Assembly (NCBI GenBank): GCA_030634505.1
Contig: DAOWAQ010000102.1
Coordinates: forward strand, 1-7,008
Source: Calditrichia bacterium
GTDB lineage: Bacteria; Calditrichota; Calditrichia; JAJRVZ01
Reading direction: 5' to 3'
Length of the DNA: 7,008 nt
Shown here: one piece after another, positions 1 to 5,487 of the stretch
Layout of the letters: every line of letters starts with the position of its first letter
Numbering within the stretch: position 1 is the first letter of the stretch
Position numbers and translations under genes: made by a program
Notes under the pieces: model-generated
Databases searched by the model: none
Told to the model about the DNA's origin: nothing
Seen by the model: only the letters and a program-made list of their open reading frames with translations

Positions 1-444
1 GCCATTGATACATTGACGGAATTTGTATCAAAGGAATTTGAGGCTGACCGTCTAACAGTTTGTTCAACAATTCAAAATTCTGAAAAGGCCGTAATAAGAA
101 AAGTCATTGGTCAGCAGGATACCTTTGCAGAAGATTCTGAATTTTTATTAGAAGAAGGTCTCACAGGATGGGTAATATCCAAGAACAAACCTTATGTTAT
201 TGAAGATCTTGAAAAAGGGGAATATTTTATTCCCAGGTATACAAAAGATGAGAAAACAAATTATGGATTACGTTCTTTTTTAGGTATTCCATTTAATCAC
301 GAAGATACCGTATATGGTGCAATTACTTTGGAAGATCATCAACCTAACAAGTATACTAAGTATGACAAACAATTTCTAAAAGAAATTTCCAATATATTTA
401 CAACAATATTTAGAAGAAAAAATATAAATAAAAAGGAGAATTAA
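1..444 (+). CDS. GAF-domain protein, 3' part (5' end outside window)
   Basis: The reading frame is open from base 1 to the TAA at 442-444, so the gene begins upstream of the window. A TTG at 13 is in frame but is probably internal. The visible 147 residues cover most of one GAF domain: an amphipathic first helix (residues about 1-15), a run ending in the typical GLTGWVI turn (about 54-60), then GLRSFLGIPF and YGAITLE strands (about 92-113) and a closing helix rich in K, F and I. The tail is lysine/asparagine-rich and looks like a true C-terminus. GAF domains bind small ligands or act as sensory/dimer modules; no catalytic domain follows here, and anything N-terminal is unseen. No tetrapyrrole-binding Cys is evident. 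The stop lies 1 nt before the next start, so both genes are probably one transcript. The GAF assignment is fairly sure; ligand and partner are unknown. Confidence 0.8.
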   Translation, partial: AIDTLTEFVSKEFEADRLTVCSTIQNSEKAVIRKVIGQQDTFAEDSEFLLEEGLTGWVISKNKPYVIEDLEKGEYFIPRYTKDEKTNYGLRSFLGIPFNHEDTVYGAITLEDHQPNKYTKYDKQFLKEISNIFTTIFRRKNINKKEN

Positions 445-445
445 T

Positions 446-640
446 ATGGCAAAGAGACAAGATTTTATGAGTAAAACCCTAAAAACTGACAAACATGGAA
501 ATATATGTCCGGTTTGCAATACACCTGTTAGTTTTCTCAAAGTGGTTAACACAGAGAAATCAGAAAAAACGGATTCCTGGAGATTTAATCAAAAACACAT
601 TGGCGTGTGCAAATGCAATGAAAATGAAGTATATGCCTAA
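446..640 (+). CDS. Small Cys-rich (zinc-ribbon-like) protein
   Basis: This is a 64-aa basic protein with a C-P-V-C knuckle at residues 21-24 and a C-K-C pair at 55-57, separated by about 30 residues containing W45 and several strand-like stretches. Four cysteines in two close pairs suggest a zinc ribbon, although the second pair is CxC rather than CxxC. The start is well supported: AAGGAG at 433-438 lies 7 nt before the ATG, and the upstream GAF gene stops 1 nt earlier, so translation is probably coupled. A strong intrinsic terminator begins 10 nt after the stop codon, making this the last gene of its transcript. I do not recognise a named family. A structural or nucleic-acid/protein-binding role is possible, but no function can be read from the sequence. 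Confidence 0.75.
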   Translation: MAKRQDFMSKTLKTDKHGNICPVCNTPVSFLKVVNTEKSEKTDSWRFNQKHIGVCKCNENEVYA

Positions 641-650
641 AATTTTTATA

Positions 651-697
651 TTCAATCGGAGATGAAATTCTTAAGTCTCCGGTTGAATTCTTTTTTC
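651..697 (+). terminator. Intrinsic terminator of the GAF/zinc-ribbon operon
   Basis: A 12-bp stem pairs TTCAATCGGAGA (651-662) with TCTCCGGTTGAA (676-687), with one T-G wobble and a 13-nt loop. It is followed by the T-rich run TTCTTTTTTC (688-697). The T-run lies only on the plus-strand side, so it should stop transcription from 446-640 and not obviously from the convergent gene ending at 725. Confidence 0.85.
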
Positions 698-724
698 TGA
701 AATTTTTTCCCGTTTTTCTTACCA

Positions 725-1198
725 TTAATCTTCAAGTTTAATAAATTCGTGTGAAAAATTGATTTTATCAAAATCCACTATTGCAATTGTTCCGTTACTT
801 AAAGTTCTTGGATAACTTGCACTTCCGGGATTTATAAAGATTCTTTTTTGATATGTTTCACAGGTTGGACGATGGGTGTGTCCGTGTATAATTATATCTG
901 CATTTTTGTTTGTTTTAAACAATTCATAGCTAAAATTTTTTACACTTCCTATATCGTGTACAAGGCAAATTAACCTGCTTTCAAAATTTTTAAATTTTAT
1001 TGAAGGAACTGCTTTTTTTGTTTTTCCGTCATCAATGTTTCCATATATAGCAGTGACAGGAGCAATTTGTTTTAAATCATCCAGAATTATTAGATTCCCA
1101 ATATCTCCGGCATGAAAAATATGCTCAACGTTTTTAAAATATTTAAAAACAGATTTTGGTAAAACATTATGAGTATCTGATATGATTCCAATCTGCAT
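725..1198 (-). CDS. YfcE/MJ0936-family metallophosphodiesterase
   Basis: The 157-aa protein begins MQIGIISDTHN and is a small calcineurin-like phosphoesterase of the usual length for the YfcE/MJ0936 group. All metal-site motifs are visible: D8-x-H10 (SDTH), D32 in AGDIG, N54 in YGNID, H81 in VHD, and H107/H109 in GHTHRP. Members bind two divalent metals and hydrolyse phosphodiesters in vitro; the physiological substrate is generally unsettled. The same frame stays open back to an ATG at 1312, but the extra 38 residues fall inside the palindromic element at 1233-1326 and precede the family's conserved first strand, so I place the start at 1198. There is no clear Shine-Dalgarno site. The gene converges on the 446-640 operon and lies only about 30 bp after a terminator-like structure on its own strand, so its promoter is unclear. 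Confidence 0.88.
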   Translation of the reverse strand: MQIGIISDTHNVLPKSVFKYFKNVEHIFHAGDIGNLIILDDLKQIAPVTAIYGNIDDGKTKKAVPSIKFKNFESRLICLVHDIGSVKNFSYELFKTNKNADIIIHGHTHRPTCETYQKRIFINPGSASYPRTLSNGTIAIVDFDKINFSHEFIKLED

Positions 1199-1226
1199 TG
1201 ATAAAGATAGGATTTTATGAGGAAAG

Positions 1227-1326
1227 AAAAAAGGGCTCTGTGTGTAATCATGTAAACCTTCAGGGAAAAAGGGGCTTGGGGATAACCCTGAAAAGTGATG
1301 ATTAATAATCAATTACACACGAGCCC
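1227..1326 (-). terminator. Large nested hairpin plus U-tract; terminator of the 3-gene operon
   Basis: GGGCTC+T+GTGTGTAAT (1233-1248) pairs with ATTACACAC+GAGCCC (1312-1326), giving a 15-bp stem with one bulged base. Inside it is a second hairpin, TTCAGGG (1259-1265) with CCCTGAA (1286-1292). An alternative 7-bp pairing, TAATCAT (1245-1251) with ATGATTA (1298-1304), is also possible. Read on the minus strand, the outer stem ends in GAGCCC followed directly by six T's (1232-1227), the form of an intrinsic terminator. It lies 21 nt after the stop of the 32-aa gene and 28 nt before the phosphodiesterase start. The roughly 60-nt nested loop is unusually large for a simple terminator; it could also be a small inverted-repeat element or an attenuator. 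No target-site duplication flanks it. Confidence 0.65.
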
Positions 1327-1347
1327 ATCGGGAAAAGTATGTATTTA

Positions 1348-1446
1348 TTATATTAAACTATCATCTTTTATGTGAACACCTTTTGAAATCAGAAAAAATA
1401 TAATCAGACTTAATTGTATTCCTAATAATGCCCATATTAAATCCAT
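1348..1446 (-). CDS. 32-aa single-span membrane peptide
   Basis: This is a small gene with strong start evidence. The ATG (1446-1444) is preceded by AAAGGAA at 1459-1453 with a 7-nt spacer after AAGGA, and that Shine-Dalgarno site overlaps the TAA stop of the degenerate-receiver gene, so translation should be coupled. The peptide begins M-D-L-I-W; residues 3-20 are almost wholly hydrophobic (one G, one Q and one S among L, I, F, A, W), long enough for one membrane helix. The short tail after it carries K22, H25 and K27, predicting N-out, C-in topology by the positive-inside rule. It ends in TAA at 1348-1350, 21 nt before the operon terminator. No family is recognised. Small one-helix peptides of this kind often attach to or modulate a larger membrane protein, but no partner is visible here. 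Confidence 0.7.
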   Translation of the reverse strand: MDLIWALLGIQLSLIIFFLISKGVHIKDDSLI

Positions 1447-1458
1447 AATTAATTCCTT

Positions 1459-1845
1459 TTATTGTTTAACATATAAGCTTCTAAATGTTGTCCAGCGATC
1501 TATATAATGCCGAAAGAATTTTAACCTATACGGCTCACTCAAAAGTTGAACTAAAGAATCATTTGAAAACCTTTTTAATTTTTCATTTAAATCTAAATCA
1601 CTTGATATATATATAATTGGGATATTATCTGTCTGTGGATTGCTTCGTAACTGATTTAACAAAGCTTCTCCGGTTTCCTTATGAAATTTTTCATTGAAAA
1701 TAATAATTGAGGGTTTTTGATCTACAACCATTTTGTAAACATCCCCATCCTTTTTGGGAATAATATGCTTAAATTTATAATTATTCAGCACATTCTTAAT
1801 TAACTGTATTTGTTGTGGATCCTGTTCACAAATCATTAATTTCAT
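1459..1845 (-). CDS. Degenerate (pseudo-)receiver domain protein
   Basis: The 128-aa protein has the length and pattern of a stand-alone CheY-like receiver: a first hydrophobic strand followed by acidic residues (MKLMICEQD), a strand KPSIIIF where the phospho-Asp should follow, IPIIYIS in the Thr/Ser strand, and LSEPYR in the last-loop position. Key residues are altered. The phospho-acceptor Asp is N51 (FNEKF), the invariant Lys of the K-P motif is E104 (E-P), and the acidic pocket is only E7 and D9; S81/S82 keeps the hydroxyl position. It should therefore not be phosphorylated normally and may act as a protein-binding adaptor or be locked in one state. It has no output domain. An AGGGG site (1858-1854) overlaps the TAG stop of the preceding gene, 8 nt before the ATG. 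The fold is inferred by motif reading; adjacency to a kinase/regulator pair supports a signalling role. Confidence 0.7.
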   Translation of the reverse strand: MKLMICEQDPQQIQLIKNVLNNYKFKHIIPKKDGDVYKMVVDQKPSIIIFNEKFHKETGEALLNQLRSNPQTDNIPIIYISSDLDLNEKLKRFSNDSLVQLLSEPYRLKFFRHYIDRWTTFRSLYVKQ

Positions 1846-1856
1846 ATTTAAAACCC

Positions 1857-2072
1857 CTAATTGATGTAATATTCTTCTGAAATAACACGTGCCTGCATGG
1901 CTGGCAGTAAAACTTGCGGCAGATCATTTAATAAATCCTCTATTGTATCCCGTGATATAGTCAGTACATCATTTTCAGAAAAAGCAACATTTGCTTTATA
2001 GTATTTTCTACCCGTATCATCATAAAGTGTAAAAATGTTTACCCTGCCTTTTAAAATATCTTCTGAATACAT
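1857..2072 (-). CDS. 71-aa protein of unknown function, first gene of the sigma-54-like operon
   Basis: I do not recognise this family. By eye the 71 residues form strand-like segments at about 11-17 (VNIFTLY), 23-31 and 35-40, with a DDTGR turn between the first two. An acidic amphipathic helix follows (about 41-62, with leucines at 47, 48, 51, 55 and 56). It is soluble, without a signal peptide or cysteines. The start ATG has a weak AGGT-type site 7 nt upstream and lies about 30 nt after the predicted sigma-54 transcription start. The next gene begins 11 nt after its TAG stop, with the ribosome site overlapping that stop, so it is co-translated with the degenerate receiver. A direct binding partnership with that protein is possible but is inference only. 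Confidence 0.65.
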   Translation of the reverse strand: MYSEDILKGRVNIFTLYDDTGRKYYKANVAFSENDVLTISRDTIEDLLNDLPQVLLPAMQARVISEEYYIN

Positions 2073-2112
2073 AAATCAACCTGTATATTTATTTAGTTTC
2101 AACAAATGATAT

Positions 2113-2129
2113 ATCAACCTGCATGCCAA
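2113..2129 (-). promoter_or_regulatory. Candidate sigma-54 (-24/-12) promoter
   Basis: On the minus strand the bases TTGGCATG-CAGG-TTGAT match the sigma-54 consensus YTGGCACG-N4-TTGCW at 11 of 13 specified positions, with correct GG-to-(-12) spacing. Mismatches are C to T in the -24 box and C to A at -12; the second weakens it because the -12 GC is usually conserved. Transcription would begin near 2102, leaving a leader of about 30 nt before the ATG at 2072. The adjacent gene encodes a sigma-54 activator with an intact GAFTGA motif, which raises the prior. Confidence 0.55.
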
Positions 2130-2216
2130 TTCATAAAAGCTATATAATCAATAGGTTATGCTACTTTATGGCTTAGGTGATTGAAAATATTATGCTTACG
2201 GCAATTTAACGCAGGA

Positions 2217-2239
2217 GCGATTGTATTTTATACAATCGC
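2217..2239. promoter_or_regulatory. Perfect 9-5-9 dyad, candidate enhancer (activator-binding) site
   Basis: GCGATTGTA (2217-2225), five bases, TACAATCGC (2231-2239) form a perfect inverted repeat of 23 bp. Its centre is about 126 bp upstream of the predicted sigma-54 start, the usual distance for an upstream activator site bound by a Fis-type helix-turn-helix dimer. It begins 38 bp after the response-regulator stop codon. Neither side has a T-tract, so it is a poor intrinsic terminator, although a role in ending the mazG-kinase-regulator transcript cannot be excluded. A related half-site, GTGATTGAA (2177-2185, 7 of 9 matches), lies nearer the promoter without a good partner. Confidence 0.5.
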
Positions 2240-2277
2240 CAAATGTGGTGGAATGCAGAATGTGCAATTTTGAGTGA

Positions 2278-3606
2278 TTAGAGTTTGTTTTGTAATGTCC
2301 TGAAATTGATGTTCAAAAACTCACATGCTTGTTTTTTATTACCTTTAAAATGAGAAAGTGCCATTTGGACATAATCCTTTGACAATTCTTCAAGTGTATA
2401 CTTTTTCAATAATGCATTACTTAAAAATGACTCACTATTATATTTTAAATCCTCTGGCAAATCAGAAAGCGATAATGATTTATTATTTAAAACAAGAAGT
2501 CTTTTTATTGAATTTTCAAGTTGTCTGATATTTCCCTCCCAATCCTGGCGCAATAAAAATGTAATCAAACCCGGTTCTATTTTAGGAAAAGGGATATTAT
2601 TTTCTTGACAATATTTGTGAATAAAAAAATCTATAAGAGCAGGTATGTCATCCGGCCTTTCTCTTAGGGGTGGAATAATAATGGGTATCACATTAAGACG
2701 ATAGTACAGGTCTTCTCTAAAACTCTTATTCTTTACTTCTTCACTTAAAATTTTATTGGTTGCGGAAATGATTCTAAAATCAACTTTGATCTCTTTATTG
2801 CTCCCTAACCGTGAAAAAGATTTTTCCTGAAGTACTCTTAATATTTTTGCCTGGAGAACGATAGGCATTTCCCCAATTTCATCCAAGAACAATGTACCTT
2901 TATCTGCTAATTCTATTCTACCTTTTTTAAGATCCGTTGCACCGGTAAAGGCGCCTTTTTCGTGCCCAAAAAGTTCATTCTCCAATAAGTTCTCCGGCAT
3001 GGCGGCACAATTAATCGCTACAAATTCTCCATCCCTGAAGGAACCTCTATCATGGACATGGCGGGCAATTACTTCTTTGCCTACACCTGATTCTCCATAA
3101 ATTAATACAGATTCTTTACTCGAACGAATTTTTTCAATTAAACTTAGAATTTTTTGCATTTGTTTGCTAACTGCCACAATGTTATCAAAATGATAATTTT
3201 GTTCTAGCTTTGAACGTAATTTTTTATTTTCTCTTTCCAGGGCTTGCATTTTTAAAGCGCGTTTCACCAATAATGGAAGCTCATCCTTTATATTTTCTCC
3301 TTTAAAAAAATATGAGTTTGCTCCTTTTTTTTGGGCTTCCAGTGCATGCTTATGATCCTTTGAAGCTGTAATAACAATAATTTGAACATCTGTACCTTTT
3401 TCAATAAGATAATCTAAAATTCCAAAACCCTGTTCAACTTCCGGAATTCCTAAGTCTAATATAACTAAATCCGGAAAAAATTCTTCTAATTTTTGTTTTG
3501 CCTGGTTTGGTTCAATTGCGTATTCATAAGTATAATCTTTACCCATCCACTTTTTATAGCTTTCACGCCAAACCAAATTGTCTTCTATAATCAAAATTTT
3601 ATTCAT
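2278..3606 (-). CDS. Sigma-54-dependent response regulator (NtrC-type)
   Basis: The 442-aa protein has the full NtrC layout. The receiver (residues 1-118) has E8/D9, phospho-acceptor D51 in LVILDLG, T80 and K102 (FKG instead of K-P). A linker helix follows (about 119-138), then the AAA+ domain with Walker A GESGVGKE (171-178), the sigma-54-contacting GAFTGA loop (218-223), Walker B FLDE (240-243) and arginine-finger candidates R297 and R303. A Fis-type helix-turn-helix ends the protein (about 400-442, finishing RTLQNKL). It should activate sigma-54 promoters when phosphorylated at D51. I chose the ATG at 3606 because AAGGA (3618-3614) lies 7 nt upstream and MNKILIIED is the natural receiver start; the 21-residue extension to 3669 lies in kinase coding sequence. 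It overlaps the kinase gene by 8 nt, so the two are coupled cognate partners. The likely target is the operon immediately downstream. Confidence 0.93.
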   Translation of the reverse strand: MNKILIIEDNLVWRESYKKWMGKDYTYEYAIEPNQAKQKLEEFFPDLVILDLGIPEVEQGFGILDYLIEKGTDVQIIVITASKDHKHALEAQKKGANSYFFKGENIKDELPLLVKRALKMQALERENKKLRSKLEQNYHFDNIVAVSKQMQKILSLIEKIRSSKESVLIYGESGVGKEVIARHVHDRGSFRDGEFVAINCAAMPENLLENELFGHEKGAFTGATDLKKGRIELADKGTLFLDEIGEMPIVLQAKILRVLQEKSFSRLGSNKEIKVDFRIISATNKILSEEVKNKSFREDLYYRLNVIPIIIPPLRERPDDIPALIDFFIHKYCQENNIPFPKIEPGLITFLLRQDWEGNIRQLENSIKRLLVLNNKSLSLSDLPEDLKYNSESFLSNALLKKYTLEELSKDYVQMALSHFKGNKKQACEFLNINFRTLQNKL

Positions 3607-4660
3607 TGTCATTTCCTTGCAGTGGAAGATATATCGTAACAGCTGTTTTATTTTCCGGTGTAATTTCAATATTTAAGTAACCGCCATGTGCATCTATTAT
3701 TTTATCTGCAATAGACAATCCTAATCCACTATGATATTCTGATTTTCTTGTTGTAAAATATGGATTTTTTATAAATGATAAAAAGTCAGAATTAATACCT
3801 ATGCCATTATCTTCAACTTTTATTTCAAGGTATTCATTATTATACAATATATTTTTAAACTGCCGAATATCAGATTTAATACTAATTTTTCCATTTGTAT
3901 CTCCAAAAGCTGACACAGCATTCTGAATTATTTCATTTAATGCCCTGTCTATTAATTCCACATCGAGATTTATGGTTTTCTTTTTTACATTATTTTGTAT
4001 CGATACATCAATATTGTCCGGAAATGAAACATTTTGGATTATGCCTTCCAATAGTTCCTTTATTTTAACTTCACTATCTAAAACTTGTATTTCGCGAACA
4101 TATTGTAGTGCATCCTTTGTCATTTTTTCGGCATAGCTCATTTTATTTGAGACTGATTCTTCAATTTGGGATGATCTCATCTTTATTAAAGAAATCATTG
4201 AGTTTATATCATGGATCATTTGGCTTATTAGATTTGCATTTTGTAATGAACTCTCTTCAAAACCAAAATGATAATTATTAACAACCAACTTGTAAAGACT
4301 ATGTATATAAATACACAAACTATTTATTTCATCGAAGTTATTATCTGATAGGTTTTTAAATATTAATGAATACTGGGCAATAGTGTTTTCGGTTAACGGA
4401 TAAATATAATAATCATGAATAATGAAAAGCTTGTTTTTTTGTTCTATGTTATTGGATTCAGAAAGTGTCGCCAACAGTGATTTATTTGGTTGAGAATCCG
4501 CCAGCGTTAAATAATATGGAGGAAATGGCATAAGTTTAATGATCTCAAAATCCAAACTATTGAAATTCTCCGAAAAATAAATTTCCAGTTTTTTTAAAAA
4601 CTCATTTCGACCACAAATATTTTCAAAATTTTCTATTAATATTTTGATTCTTTCATTCAT
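3599..4660 (-). CDS. Soluble NtrB-like sensor histidine kinase
   Basis: The 353-aa protein has no membrane-spanning segment or signal peptide, so it should sense a cytoplasmic cue. Residues about 1-130 form a divergent sensor region, perhaps GAF-like, that I cannot assign. The dimerisation/phosphotransfer helix carries H150 in MIHDINSM, an H-D-I-N box as in NtrB-type kinases. The ATPase domain has N247 (N-box), VEDNGIGI (282-289, G1), PYFTTRK (300-306, F-box) and SGLGLSIADKI (311-321, G2). It should phosphorylate the regulator encoded next, whose gene overlaps its end by 8 nt (ATGAATAA). I chose the ATG at 4660, which overlaps the mazG end by 8 nt in a matching GAATGAATGA junction. An in-frame ATG at 4684 would add eight residues and has no ribosome site either. 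The kinase call is firm; the signal is unknown. Confidence 0.9.
   Translation of the reverse strand: MNERIKILIENFENICGRNEFLKKLEIYFSENFNSLDFEIIKLMPFPPYYLTLADSQPNKSLLATLSESNNIEQKNKLFIIHDYYIYPLTENTIAQYSLIFKNLSDNNFDEINSLCIYIHSLYKLVVNNYHFGFEESSLQNANLISQMIHDINSMISLIKMRSSQIEESVSNKMSYAEKMTKDALQYVREIQVLDSEVKIKELLEGIIQNVSFPDNIDVSIQNNVKKKTINLDVELIDRALNEIIQNAVSAFGDTNGKISIKSDIRQFKNILYNNEYLEIKVEDNGIGINSDFLSFIKNPYFTTRKSEYHSGLGLSIADKIIDAHGGYLNIEITPENKTAVTIYLPLQGNDNE
3613..3618 (-). promoter_or_regulatory. Shine-Dalgarno site fixing the response-regulator start
   Basis: AAGGAA lies inside the end of the kinase gene, 7 nt (counted from AAGGA) before the ATG at 3606. An in-frame ATG at 3612 would be only one base away from it, and the ATG at 3669 has no such site, so this element decides the start. 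Confidence 0.7.
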
Positions 4661-5423
4661 TCTTCGCTTTTTCCCATAAATCATCTAAATCTTTCAATGA
4701 AGCTTTTTTCATTGAATCAAAATCACCATTATAATAGTTTTCAATATACTGAAATCTTTTTTTAAACTTCTTGTTTGTCGATCTTAAGCAGTCTTCCGCA
4801 TTTAAATTCAGAAATCGTGATATATTTACTATCGAGAAGATCGTATCTCCAATTTCTTCTTGAATTTTATCCTTATCGCCTTCGCTAAGAGCTGCTTTTA
4901 GTTCAGATATTTCCTCTTCGATTTTTTGAACAATACCTTCAACATTTTCCCAATCAAATCCAATTTTTGAAGCTTTTTCCTGCATTCTTTGTGCAAAAAG
5001 AAGTGCCGGAGCTTGCATTGGGATTCCACTTAAAAGTGAATCTCTCTTTTCGGAGTTCATCTTTATATGTTCCCAATTATCGGCAACATCTTCTGCAGAA
5101 TTCACTTTTTTTTCACCAAATACATGGGGGTGTCTTTCAATTAGTTTTTTATTAATGTTTTCAATTACATCATCTATTGAAAACTTTCCTTTTTCTTCTG
5201 CAATAACACTATGAAATACTATTTGCAATAATAAATCGCCCAGTTCTTTCCCCAGCTCGTTCCAGTCTTGATTATCGATACTTTCAAGAACCTCATAAGT
5301 TTCTTCAAGTAAATACTGGCGTAGCGACTCGGTAGTTTGTTTTTTATCCCAGGGGCAGTCTTGTCTTAGTCTTTTCATGATATTCAATAAATCTGAAAAT
5401 TTTTTCTCACTTGATTTTGACAT
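4653..5423 (-). CDS. mazG: Nucleoside triphosphate pyrophosphohydrolase MazG
   Basis: At 256 aa this has the standard length of two-domain MazG, which hydrolyses (d)NTPs to monophosphates plus pyrophosphate and serves as a housecleaning enzyme in the cytoplasm; some members lower ppGpp. The first domain opens with the family hallmark RLRQDCPWDKKQT (residues 18-30) and has the metal-binding E40-E41-x-x-E44 and E60-x-x-D63, then RHPHVFG (97-103). The second domain repeats the pattern with E170-E171-x-x-E174 and E190-x-x-D193. GFDW (155-158) is also typical. There is no Shine-Dalgarno site before the ATG; a TACAAT at 5433-5428 lies only 4 nt upstream, so a very short leader or leaderless message is possible. 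It is the first gene of a tightly overlapping unit with the kinase and response regulator, an unusual partnership. Confidence 0.95.
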   Translation of the reverse strand: MSKSSEKKFSDLLNIMKRLRQDCPWDKKQTTESLRQYLLEETYEVLESIDNQDWNELGKELGDLLLQIVFHSVIAEEKGKFSIDDVIENINKKLIERHPHVFGEKKVNSAEDVADNWEHIKMNSEKRDSLLSGIPMQAPALLFAQRMQEKASKIGFDWENVEGIVQKIEEEISELKAALSEGDKDKIQEEIGDTIFSIVNISRFLNLNAEDCLRSTNKKFKKRFQYIENYYNGDFDSMKKASLKDLDDLWEKAKNE

Positions 5424-5470
5424 ATCTATTGTATTATTGGGTTTCTTTTAGGAAATTGTTTTATTAATTA

Positions 5471-5476
5471 TATAAT
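5471..5476 (+). promoter_or_regulatory. Candidate -10 box for the glycosyltransferase gene
   Basis: A perfect TATAAT lies 11 nt before the ATG at 5488 in the 64-bp divergent gap between mazG and the glycosyltransferase. Transcription would begin about 5482-5484, leaving a leader of only about 4-6 nt, and no Shine-Dalgarno site is present. A -35 box is not convincing (TTAGGA with 17-bp spacing is the best candidate). The region is very AT-rich, so a chance match is possible. Confidence 0.4.
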
Positions 5477-5487
5477 AATTTAGCACA

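Noticed and set aside
13..15. TTG as true start of the GAF protein
   Set aside because: The frame is open to base 1 and the residues before the TTG continue the GAF first helix, so the gene probably starts upstream.
1199..1312. 38-residue N-terminal extension of the phosphodiesterase from an ATG at 1312
   Set aside because: It lies inside the palindromic element, its composition is unlike the rest (Pro/Phe/Ser-rich), and the family's conserved first strand begins at the ATG at 1198.
1225..1334. Target-site duplication around the 94-bp inverted-repeat element
   Set aside because: The flanking bases (AGAAAAAA and ATCGGGAA) do not match, so recent insertion is not supported.
1459..2072. Toxin-antitoxin pair reading of the 71-aa and 128-aa genes
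   Set aside because: Two small coupled genes fit superficially, but the larger has a receiver pattern and neither shows toxin or antitoxin motifs.
2245..2266. Sigma-54-like sequence on the plus strand (GGTGGAATGC...TGTGCA)
   Set aside because: GG to GC spacing is wrong, and it would transcribe only antisense to the response regulator.
3607..3669. 21-residue N-terminal extension of the response regulator
   Set aside because: It overlaps kinase coding sequence, and a well-spaced AAGGA site supports the ATG at 3606, which gives a normal receiver start.
4967..5155. 62-codon open frame on the plus strand
   Set aside because: It lies wholly inside and antisense to mazG, without family resemblance or a ribosome site; a shadow frame.
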